Below, in pieces: positions 1 through 8,000 of a DNA stretch of 64,000 bases; position 1 is the stretch's first letter, and every line of letters begins with the position of its first letter. This DNA comes from Crocinitomicaceae bacterium (GTDB lineage: Bacteria; Bacteroidota; Bacteroidia; Flavobacteriales_D; Crocinitomicaceae). The notes below the pieces were generated by a model. The model was not told where the DNA came from. It did not search any database and saw nothing but the letters and a program-made list of their open reading frames with translations. The stretch is taken from the NCBI GenBank assembly GCA_021325675.1, contig JAJTCM010000002.1, forward strand, positions 558,001-622,000. Reading direction: 5' to 3'. The translations under genes were made by a program, and so were the position numbers.

Positions 1-124
1 AGGTATTCTATGTCGATCAGATTGCTCAATGCAAATGGTTAATACAGAGGGGTAAATATAAAATAAAATTACTTAACTGTGACAGCGGGCGTAAGTATTG
101 TAGTGATTAAACCATTTTCAGGCA

Positions 125-156
125 CAAAAAAAGGGAGCAGAAAAAATCCTGCCCCC
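125..156 (-). terminator. Terminator of the sigma/globin operon
   Basis: Read on the minus strand, an 8-bp stem (arms 149-156 and 133-140, one G-T pair) with an 8-base loop is followed by a run of seven T at 126-132. It lies 30 bases past the globin stop codon, so it should end the operon that starts near position 2520. Bases 1-124 hold no gene or recognisable element. Confidence 0.8.
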
Positions 157-186
157 CGTGTGTTTAAAAGCTGAAGTATTAAATTA

Positions 187-663
187 TTACTGGCCTACGA
201 TATCCGTTTGCATTGGCCCCAGGATCCCGAGAAGCTCGTTCTTTTCAGCGGCAGGCACCTCATAAAAATCCAGTGCGGCTACCAGGTCGCCCACAAGCGC
301 ATTGAATTCCTCCTGGGTGATATTCATCCCGGTATGTGCTTCAAGCATGGATTTTCCTTTGTACTGGCAAGGACCTCCTGAACCGGCGCAGATCTGGTCG
401 ATCAGGTTATTGCGCAGCAGCTGAAGGCGGTAAGGGTTTGCTACAGCATCAGCGAAACGCGCATTGATCGTGTTGTCGCTTGCAACGTTTGCCAGGAACT
501 TGTCTGTTACGGCAGCAATGGCATTAATTCCTCCCAAACGCTCATATAAGCTCGGGGTAGGCGTTGGGGTAACGGGATCAGGCGTTTCTTCTTCTTTTTT
601 GCATCCCGTGAAGGCAACAAAAGCTATAAACAAAGCTGCAATCATGATGTTGTTTGTTTTCAT
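187..663 (-). CDS. Group I truncated hemoglobin, lipoprotein form
   Basis: A 158-residue lipoprotein with a heme-binding truncated globin domain. Residues 1-20 are a signal peptide ending at Cys21 (FTGC), followed by KKEEE and a Pro/Thr-rich linker to about residue 38. The globin fold starts at LYERLGG. His110 in MLEAH aligns with the proximal heme ligand of cyanobacterial GlbN. The B10 position, usually Tyr, is Leu59, so ligand chemistry probably differs from O2-binding GlbN. The end (NELLGILGPM) matches the lipoprotein truncated globins I know from Proteobacteria. Placement in the periplasm or on the outer membrane is inferred. It is the last gene of an operon with an ECF sigma/anti-sigma pair; its actual role (NO, O2 or redox sensing or detoxification) cannot be read from sequence. 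Confidence 0.85.
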   Translation of the reverse strand: MKTNNIMIAALFIAFVAFTGCKKEEETPDPVTPTPTPSLYERLGGINAIAAVTDKFLANVASDNTINARFADAVANPYRLQLLRNNLIDQICAGSGGPCQYKGKSMLEAHTGMNITQEEFNALVGDLVAALDFYEVPAAEKNELLGILGPMQTDIVGQ

Positions 664-688
664 ATGTTCTAAATTATGGGGTTACTGT

Positions 689-1108
689 TTATCTCACTTT
701 GAGGAATTCCTTAATCCTGCCGAAAAACTCACGCGTACCTTTTACCGGGCAGCCGGCTTTTTCCGGGAAGCTCTTTTCAGATACGCCCTGGCCTCCGAGG
801 GTTTTCAGTCCAAAAAGAATCTGGTCGGCAGAAATAATGTGCGGATGATAGGTAAAGGTGGCAACTTTGGATTTGCCGTTCACCGTGCAGGCTGTTATGC
901 CCTTTTTATGGCTGAATTCCTCATTAATCAGGGCAAAAGAATTTTCCTCCCGCAAAGAAGAGAGATCATAACTGGCAATGTGGATTTTGGGCAGCTGTTC
1001 CGTTATGGTAGACGGTTCCCAGTTCGCCCAGACAAATAACCAGACAAAGGCAACGGCAAAAGTTACGGTCAGTACTTTCAACCATTTTTGTAATCGCGGA
1101 GTTTTCAT
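689..1108 (-). CDS. Small membrane protein with HMA-like fold, function unknown
   Basis: A 139-residue protein with one N-terminal membrane segment (about residues 10-29) and a soluble, probably periplasmic remainder. Residues 66-106 resemble a heavy-metal-associated beta-alpha-beta domain: Gly70-Ile-Thr-Ala-Cys74, then beta strands, then an ISADQI helix start typical of HMA proteins. The usual CxxC is reduced to a single Cys74; Cys120 is a second cysteine. Metal binding is therefore possible but unproven. It lies 51 bases after the anti-sigma gene and 25 bases before the globin gene on the same strand, so it is almost certainly co-transcribed. I do not recognise a named family. Confidence 0.7.
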   Translation of the reverse strand: MKTPRLQKWLKVLTVTFAVAFVWLFVWANWEPSTITEQLPKIHIASYDLSSLREENSFALINEEFSHKKGITACTVNGKSKVATFTYHPHIISADQILFGLKTLGGQGVSEKSFPEKAGCPVKGTREFFGRIKEFLKVR

Positions 1109-1159
1109 TGTGTGTAATTTTGGGGTTTACACACTTACGAAGCAAATTTGTTTTTGGAT

Positions 1160-1975
1160 TTACCGGACGTTCCCGATGACGCAAAGGTCTTCGAGGTGCG
1201 GCTCTGGACTTCCGCCCATTGGTTCGAGCGTAATTGCAAAAGCCTGGCTGTTCCCGATGGTTTTCATTTCGAGGAGCTTGCCTTCGTGGTCAACATCGAG
1301 CATTCCGGCGTCAACAGGTTTTCCGTCAACAATCGCCCAAAGCTGGTATTGCATATTTTCCGGCGCTTTGGGGAGACGGGCATCGGAAAGCATGACGTGC
1401 TTGTTTTTCGGGTTCCAGAAAACAGTTGCTTTGGCATCCGGTTTATCCGGCACACCGGCGAGCATGATTTTATTGGTTTCTTTATCCGCCAGGAAAGCGA
1501 GGTAATCCTGTTGTGTTTTATTCGATTTTTCGAGTTGTTCAGAATTGGATTCCAGCTGCGCCAGGCGTTCATTCATGCGCTTGTTTTCCACGAAAAAATA
1601 AACGGCAAAGGCTGAAGAAACCGCAATCACCGTTACGGAAGCGGCCACACGGAGCCAGGACCCGTTTTTAGGTTCTCTTCGTTCTTCGAGGGATACAATT
1701 TTTGCTTCCGGCTGCGGCGTTTCTTCTTTGGAAGGTGCGGCCTGCACTTCTTCCTGCCGGAGCTGTGCCCAGATTTGGGATTTCAATTCCGTTGGCGGCT
1801 GTATTTTTGAGCTTTCGGCCAGCTGTTCAAATGTTAAGCGGATCAGGCGTACTTCTTCTGCAACAGCCGGGTTCGTTTTCACGAGGCATTCGATCAAAGC
1901 GTTTTCCTGGGCGCTTGTTTGCCCGAGCACGTAACTTTCAAGTATTCCTGACGCTATGTATTCTTCAATATTCAC
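1160..1975 (-). CDS. Anti-sigma factor, RskA-type
   Basis: A 271-residue single-pass membrane protein that should hold the upstream ECF sigma factor inactive. The cytoplasmic part (1-105) begins with a helical zinc-less anti-sigma domain (EYIASGILESYVLG), the membrane segment is about residues 107-129, a coiled coil follows (130-155), and residues 165-271 are the periplasmic RskA C-terminal domain (QYQLWAIVDGKPVDAG). The start codon is GTG, one base after the TAA stop of the sigma gene, which suggests translational coupling. The pairing of an ECF factor with an adjacent RskA protein is the standard arrangement. The signal released by the periplasmic domain is not known. Confidence 0.9.
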   Translation of the reverse strand: MNIEEYIASGILESYVLGQTSAQENALIECLVKTNPAVAEEVRLIRLTFEQLAESSKIQPPTELKSQIWAQLRQEEVQAAPSKEETPQPEAKIVSLEERREPKNGSWLRVAASVTVIAVSSAFAVYFFVENKRMNERLAQLESNSEQLEKSNKTQQDYLAFLADKETNKIMLAGVPDKPDAKATVFWNPKNKHVMLSDARLPKAPENMQYQLWAIVDGKPVDAGMLDVDHEGKLLEMKTIGNSQAFAITLEPMGGSPEPHLEDLCVIGNVR

Positions 1976-1976
1976 C

Positions 1977-2519
1977 TTAATTTCTTAATAGATTCCTGAG
2001 TTCCTGCAAAGCAGACCGTGTCCGGGTTTTAACCGTTCCGAGCGGGATGCTGAACTCATCTGAAAATTCTTGTTGGGTATAGCCCTGTATATAAATGTAT
2101 TCCAGCACATGCCGGTATTCCGGTTTTAATTTAGCGACTGTTTCTTTCAGCCCGATGGAATCCGTTTTTGCTTCTTCATCAACCTTGCTGACATTATCTA
2201 CGACGCGTTCGTCGATTTGGATTTTATATTTCACATGTTTCGAGCGATTCGAGTCGATAGCCGAATTCCGGGCGATATTCAGCATCCACGTAAAAACCGT
2301 TCCTTTAGAGCTTTCATAGCTTTCCCGGTTCTTCCAGATTTTAACAAATGTATCCTGCAGTACGTCATTTGAGCGGTCCGCATCGTTCACAATCCTGAAA
2401 ATAACCCCGTACAAAGCCCCCGAGTAATTATCATACAAGTAGGAAAAAGCGCTTTCAGAGCCCGTTTGCAGCAGCGCAGCCAGCTCTTGTTCGGATATTT
2501 TGCTTTGGGTGTTGATCAT
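1977..2519 (-). CDS. ECF-family RNA polymerase sigma factor
   Basis: A 180-residue ECF sigma factor. Region 2 covers about residues 20-90 (DTFVKIWKNR, then WMLNIARNSAID for -10 recognition and melting); region 4 covers about 120-178, with the helix-turn-helix YTQQEFSDEFSIPLGTVKTR. I chose the ATG at 2519 because the four-codon-longer TTG start overlaps a -7 promoter box. It is first in an operon with its anti-sigma factor, an HMA-like protein and a globin lipoprotein. ECF factors of this kind usually drive their own operon, but the promoter here matches the housekeeping Bacteroidota consensus. Confidence 0.92.
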   Translation of the reverse strand: MINTQSKISEQELAALLQTGSESAFSYLYDNYSGALYGVIFRIVNDADRSNDVLQDTFVKIWKNRESYESSKGTVFTWMLNIARNSAIDSNRSKHVKYKIQIDERVVDNVSKVDEEAKTDSIGLKETVAKLKPEYRHVLEYIYIQGYTQQEFSDEFSIPLGTVKTRTRSALQELRNLLRN

Positions 2520-2528
2520 TGTGTCTTT

Positions 2529-2559
2529 CAAAAGTACACGTTTAGATTTTAAGATGCAA
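2529..2559 (-). promoter_or_regulatory. Promoter of the ECF sigma / globin operon
   Basis: On the minus strand a TACTTTTG -7 box (2529-2536) is preceded, 20 bases upstream, by TTG (2557-2559, part of TTTG). This matches the TTG-N19/20-TAnnTTTG promoter known for Bacteroidota. It ends nine bases upstream of the chosen ATG, leaving a very short leader. Confidence 0.7.
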
Positions 2560-2713
2560 ACAAGTGCACGCTGATTTTGTTCAGGCTTTCGGAAAATTTT
2601 TGCGTAGATGTTGCTATTGCTTCATTTTGTAATTTCTTTTATTCATATATTCCTGTTTATAACTTCACGGAAGAGACGGTGAAACTACAGGATTAGCCCC
2701 GAAATTTGTAAGG

Positions 2714-3697
2714 ATGTCAAAAATTGTCCTTATGTTCCGAAAAATTGCTTGTTTTTCTATTTTCGCGGCCCTCGTGTATGCCTGTGTACCGGCTAAAAAA
2801 TATAATGAATTGCTTGAGCGTGAAAAACTCTGCTCTGAAGAGCTTGCTAAATTCAAAAATACGGCTATTACCAACGAAGACAAGGCCAAGGAACTGGAAG
2901 CCCGCCTGATTTTACTTCAAAATGACGTCCTCAACCTGAAGGAAGACACCCTGCGACTGAGCGAAAAACACCGCCTGATGCAGGTACAATACGACCGTCT
3001 CGTTCAACAAAACCTGGATTTTGAGCGCAAGCTTGAGCAGGACAAAGCAACCCGCATCAAACAAACCGGTTCACTGCAAAATGACCTCGATTCGAAAAAC
3101 CTCGAGCTGCAGCGCAAGGAAGATGCCTTGATGAGTCTCGAAACGGAGCTGAAAACCAAACAGCGCTTATTGGAAGACCGGGAGAAAAAAGTGAACGAGC
3201 TCGAGGAAGCGCTGAAACGCAAAGACGAAGGAATCAAAGCCCTGAAAACGAAAGTCGCTTCGGCGCTGCGTGCCTATGAAAATAAAGGTTTGACCGTTGT
3301 TGAGAAAAACGGGAAAATTTACGTCAGCCTGGAAGCGAAGCTTTTGTTTCAATCCGGCAGCACAACAGTGGAAGAGCAGGGTAAAAAAGCCGTGATCGAC
3401 CTGGCGAAGGTGCTGGAGAAAGAAAAAGACCTGGAAATTATCGTGGAAGGCCACACGGATAATGATAAACTGGAAAGCGCTTCCCACCCGAAGAGCAACT
3501 GGGAATTATCCGTTTTGCGCGCTACTTCCGTTGTGGAAATTATGGCGGCTAACTCCAAAATCAGCCCGGCCATCCTCATGGCGGCAGGACGCGGCGAGTA
3601 TCACCCCGTGGATGCCAAAGACAAAGCGAAGAACAGGAGGATTGAAGTGATTATCGCGCCCAACCTGAATGCTTTGTTTGAAATGATCAATAAGTAG
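2714..3697 (+). CDS. OmpA-family lipoprotein with coiled coil
   Basis: A 327-residue envelope protein. The signal peptide ends at Cys24 (LVYAC), a likely lipoprotein site; an internal ATG at 2732 gives a shorter n-region and is an equally good start. Residues about 30-190 are a long charged coiled coil rich in Glu/Lys/Leu. Residues about 200-320 are an OmpA-type peptidoglycan-binding domain with VEGHTDND and the late NRRIEVIIAP motif. The likely role is to tether the outer membrane to peptidoglycan. It is monocistronic. Bases 3698-3880 after it contain no gene or clear signal. Confidence 0.88.
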   Translation: MSKIVLMFRKIACFSIFAALVYACVPAKKYNELLEREKLCSEELAKFKNTAITNEDKAKELEARLILLQNDVLNLKEDTLRLSEKHRLMQVQYDRLVQQNLDFERKLEQDKATRIKQTGSLQNDLDSKNLELQRKEDALMSLETELKTKQRLLEDREKKVNELEEALKRKDEGIKALKTKVASALRAYENKGLTVVEKNGKIYVSLEAKLLFQSGSTTVEEQGKKAVIDLAKVLEKEKDLEIIVEGHTDNDKLESASHPKSNWELSVLRATSVVEIMAANSKISPAILMAAGRGEYHPVDAKDKAKNRRIEVIIAPNLNALFEMINK

Positions 3698-3880
3698 ACG
3701 ATTTCTGAAACCATAAGAAGGACAGAAGTCAATGTCAGCTTTAAGGTTGAATAAAAATACAGCTAGCTGATTACCTATTTTAGATTATTAAGAACAAAGA
3801 AAAGGCCATCCAGGCTTATATACCCTTTTCACAAACTTGTCTCTTCAACAGCCTTATATGTCTTATGGTTCATAAAACAG

Positions 3881-4894
3881 TTAGCTTCCGAGGAATTTGG
3901 CACGGAACGGGATCGACCAGCCCATGGAAAGCAGCAGGAAGGAATTAGGCCCGATCATGCTTTTCTCTCCGCGGAACCCCGGCCTGGAACCCAATTCACA
4001 CTTGTACGTCAGGAAGCTGCGGGAAGAAGAACGGAAAGTTAGTCCCATCCGCCAGCCAAGGCGTTTTATCTCACTGCTGGATAAATCCCAGGTTTGGCCG
4101 CCAACCGTTTGTATATCGGAGAAAATAATTCCCGGCGCCATCATCGCATCCACATAAAAATCATAATATCCGACGTTTCCTTTCTGACCGTAATCATCCG
4201 TTTGCAGCAGCAGGTTGGTAATGTGCCTGAAGCTGATCCCGCCATGTAAAACAATCAGGTTCATCATGGAATAAGCGCCATATGTTGCACTGCCATCTAC
4301 ACTATACCCGAAACCACCAAACGTGAAGCTCGAGGTGTCTTCCTGTGAAGTCGCCCTGAATGAGCTCCCTTCGCCTAAACCGTCCTGAACATCCATTGCT
4401 GTACGCACATTGCTGAGACCGGCCCTCACCTGTAATATGCGGCGCACATTACCCGGGACCATGATGTATTTCGTGTTGGTGTATTTTGTATTGCCTACCG
4501 TTGAGGACGTTTGTGATAAAACTACTTTGAGTGACTTGCTGCCGGTGCGGTCGATCAGCGAAAAAGAACCGCCCACTTCAAATACCCTCATTTTTTTCAG
4601 GCCTTTTTCCGGTGTCGGCAAACTTTCATCCATATGGTCCCTGGCGTTCATATCGAGGTAAGCCCTGCGGAAATCGACATTTACACCAAATCGGCCAAGC
4701 AGCATCGCATCAGCGCGAACACCAAAGCCGAGGGTTACATTCGTTCCCCAGGTGTCGGCATAAAACGGGTCAATGGATACCGCTGCCGGTTTAATCGAGT
4801 TGGGATCGTCTGAGATTACTGTGTAACCTACATTTTGTGCCCGGGAAAAAGTTATTGTGAATAGGGCGCCGGTAAAAAATATGAATCGTCTCAT
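3881..4894 (-). CDS. Secreted protein, probable outer-membrane barrel, function unknown
   Basis: A 337-residue protein of no family I recognise. An N-terminal signal peptide ends near SRAQ, a cleavage pattern common in flavobacteria. The rest alternates hydrophobic and polar residues with many Gly and aromatic residues, and ends in a strand ending LGS. This fits an outer-membrane beta barrel or a membrane-associated beta protein such as those linked to type IX secretion and gliding. I chose the ATG at 4894 because the upstream TTG at 4912 lies inside a TACCTTTG promoter box (4910-4917). Confidence 0.7.
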   Translation of the reverse strand: MRRFIFFTGALFTITFSRAQNVGYTVISDDPNSIKPAAVSIDPFYADTWGTNVTLGFGVRADAMLLGRFGVNVDFRRAYLDMNARDHMDESLPTPEKGLKKMRVFEVGGSFSLIDRTGSKSLKVVLSQTSSTVGNTKYTNTKYIMVPGNVRRILQVRAGLSNVRTAMDVQDGLGEGSSFRATSQEDTSSFTFGGFGYSVDGSATYGAYSMMNLIVLHGGISFRHITNLLLQTDDYGQKGNVGYYDFYVDAMMAPGIIFSDIQTVGGQTWDLSSSEIKRLGWRMGLTFRSSSRSFLTYKCELGSRPGFRGEKSMIGPNSFLLLSMGWSIPFRAKFLGS

Positions 4895-4909
4895 AGCCTT
4901 ATTTTCTTG

Positions 4910-4917
4910 CAAAGGTA
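4910..4917 (-). promoter_or_regulatory. -7 promoter box TACCTTTG
   Basis: A minus-strand match to TAnnTTTG 16 bases before the ATG at 4894. No good TTG lies 19-20 bases upstream, so the call rests on the -7 box and its position. Confidence 0.5.
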
Positions 4918-5072
4918 AGACAGCCCTGCGCTTCGGGTCTATACGTCAAATGTAGTATTTTACAGCTTACGCCCCTGTTTTCCAGCCTTTTCCTTTTTGA
5001 TTTCGTTTGCGCTTTAGGGGGAAAGTGTTTAGAAACCTGTCTCTATAGAAAAGTTACCATAAACTGCTTCCA

Positions 5073-8000
5073 ATGAAACTCTCTGCACTGTTCACCTGTT
5101 TTTTTCTCTGCGTTTTTTCCGCTTACAGCCAGGATGTCTGGATTGCCAATTCAACAAGTGATGCGACAGCCGAGTCTATGGACGTCGTTTTGGATAACGA
5201 AGGTAATTCTTACATTACGGGGTATATTTCAGGTGATGCCGAATTCCAGGACATACAGATCGATATCACAACAGGATATAGCGAAATTATCGTCGCTAAA
5301 ATTGATCCTGACGGCAACTATCTTTGGACGAAGAAATTTGGCGGAAATCAATCGGACAAAGGCTTAAAAATCGCTTTAACTTCCACGAATGAAATCATAA
5401 TTACAGGAACCTTTTTTGGAAGCATTACTTTTGGAACAACGGAATTAAACTCAGCAAATAATTCCAAGGATATTTTCCTGGCGAAGTTAACGAATAATGG
5501 AGACGTTATCTGGGCGAGAAGTGACGGGGGAAACTTGGGAGACAATGTTTATGGATTAAGTGTTGATAATCAAAATAATATTATCACAACAGGTCAGTTT
5601 GAAGGCAGCGCCACTTATGGCAGTCAAACGTTTACAAGTACCATAAATCCCGATACGGATTTGCCTTCATTCGATATCTTCCTGGCAAAGTATGATACGA
5701 ACGGTAACCCGCTTTGGGCTAAATCTTCCCAGGCAGAATATGATGATCGCGGACTGTCGGTCGATTGTGACAATCAAAATAATATTTACCTAAGCGGGCA
5801 ATTTTCAGATACGATTAATTTTTTTGGACTAACTATTGACAATAATATCAATAGCGCCGGTTTCGTATCTAAATTCGATGCTGCAGGAAACAGGCTTTGG
5901 TTTGATAAATTAGCTGCAGGACAAGTTATTGCATATGACATTGAAGTTGACAACCAACAGAATATTGTAGTCACTGGTGATTTTTTAGGGCAGCTGGTTG
6001 TCTGGGCCAATGAATCTTTAAACCTACTCTCCAATCCATACTCCAAAAAGATTTTTGTAGTAAAATTAAGCCCCAGCGGAAATTACATCTGGGGAAGGGC
6101 GAACGGGTCCGAATCGGAAGTCTCTTCACGGACGGTGACAGTCGATGATTTGAACAATATTTATATCGGGGGATATTTTCGCTGCAATTTTGACGAATAC
6201 CGTGATTCAACAGGTACATCTCATTTTCAGAGCGCGGGTTTTAAAGATATTTTTGTTTCCAAATTTTCCCCTTCAGGAGCATTGCTTTGGAAAAGACAGG
6301 CAGGAGGACAAAAAGAAGAAGCTTGTTGGGGAATTGATTTGAAAGAAGCCGATAATCCTGTAATTACCGGAAGCTATGCAACAGGTTTGTATTTCCCCTT
6401 TGTTTGGAACAGTACGGTAAATATTACCAATATCGAAAATCAAATTTATGGGGACTGGAGCTGTAGTTTTAACTCTTTCGTTTCCTATGTTTATGTTTTC
6501 GGTGATGAATCCATCAATTTTTTTACCGCAAAAATGATTTCGTCCAATTCAAGTTTGTATAGTTATTATCATAATACATTTGGCACAGAGTATGGATTTG
6601 AGGATTCCATTCCCATGCGTATTTACCCGGATGTTGATTCAGTTGATTTCTGTAAACAGTTCAGCGATGGAGCTCATTTAGGGACGCACACCAGCTATTG
6701 TTTAGGTCCGCTCTACCAGGGCTTATGGAACAATGGAACAGGTGCCCTTAATTATGTGGATGATAATGAAAATGACGGTTTATATATTGTAAACATCAAC
6801 CGGATCGACGGATGCTCTTCTTTTAGCGATTCTATTTATATAGACTATCATGAATTGCCCGAAATACCGGATTTAACTGATGATCATAATGTAAATGATT
6901 CAACAAATGTGTATCACAATTTAGAAGTTTGTGCACCTGATACCCTGAACTTTTGGTTCACGAATCTCTTACCTGAAAACACGTATTCCCTTAGATCTCA
7001 TTCACCGTTCATCTCAACCCCTTTCAATGATGATACGCTCTTCTCGTATAGTAGCTCGAATATCTTTTCTATAGAAGTAACCTCAGCGTTCGGCTGTGTG
7101 AGTGGTGAAAGCTTCAGGTACAGACAACAATTACCTTTCGATTCTATTTTGCTTTACTTAAAACTAGTCGACGAATTTGACAATAATGACAGCATTCAAA
7201 TTTGTAAAAATGACCCCATATTCGTCTGGGCCCTGGATTCTATTTCTAACCCTGGTGGAATTTTTGAGAAATTCCAGGTTCCCAAAGCAAATTTTAGCTG
7301 GATGGTAACACGCAACGGTAATATAAGTGATTTTATAACGCTGAATTATGATGATCTAACCGACACCGTAAGGGTAGATATTGGTCCTGATTCGTCCGGC
7401 TGGTATGTGGTTTCTTATCATGTAGATTTGGGTTATCCAAACATGATGTGTTTTGATACAATAGGTTACAATGTGATCGATTCATTTTATGTAGATGTAA
7501 AAGATAACCCGCAAATTGAACTGCTCGGGGATGAATTATTATGTCCAGACACCTACAATATATTATATATAACCGATTCGTTAACAGATATTGGCTGGAG
7601 TCATTGGGATATTAATTTTAATGATTTGGGTAATTCTTCTATTTTATGGACAAGTTCAGATGGCGACAGTGTTCAAGTAAATGAATCCGGCTATTATAGA
7701 GTAAGGGGAAATTTTCAGTATGAGGAGGTAGCTTGTTCTGCAGGAGATATCGTCCTGATTACCGAAAAAGAGCCGCCACTCGTTTTTATGGATCCGATTG
7801 ACGGCATAATTTGCCCCCAGGATTCTGTTTTATTATCGTTAAGTAAACAAGGTTTGTCTTATGAATGGCTGGGGCCCGAAGGTTTTGCAATTTCTGCCAA
7901 TGATTCGGTCTATGGTCATGTAGAAGGTTTTTATTCCTGCATTTTTACGGACTCTTCCGGTTGTCAGCTTCTCACCAATCAAGCAGAGATCCGGGAATAT

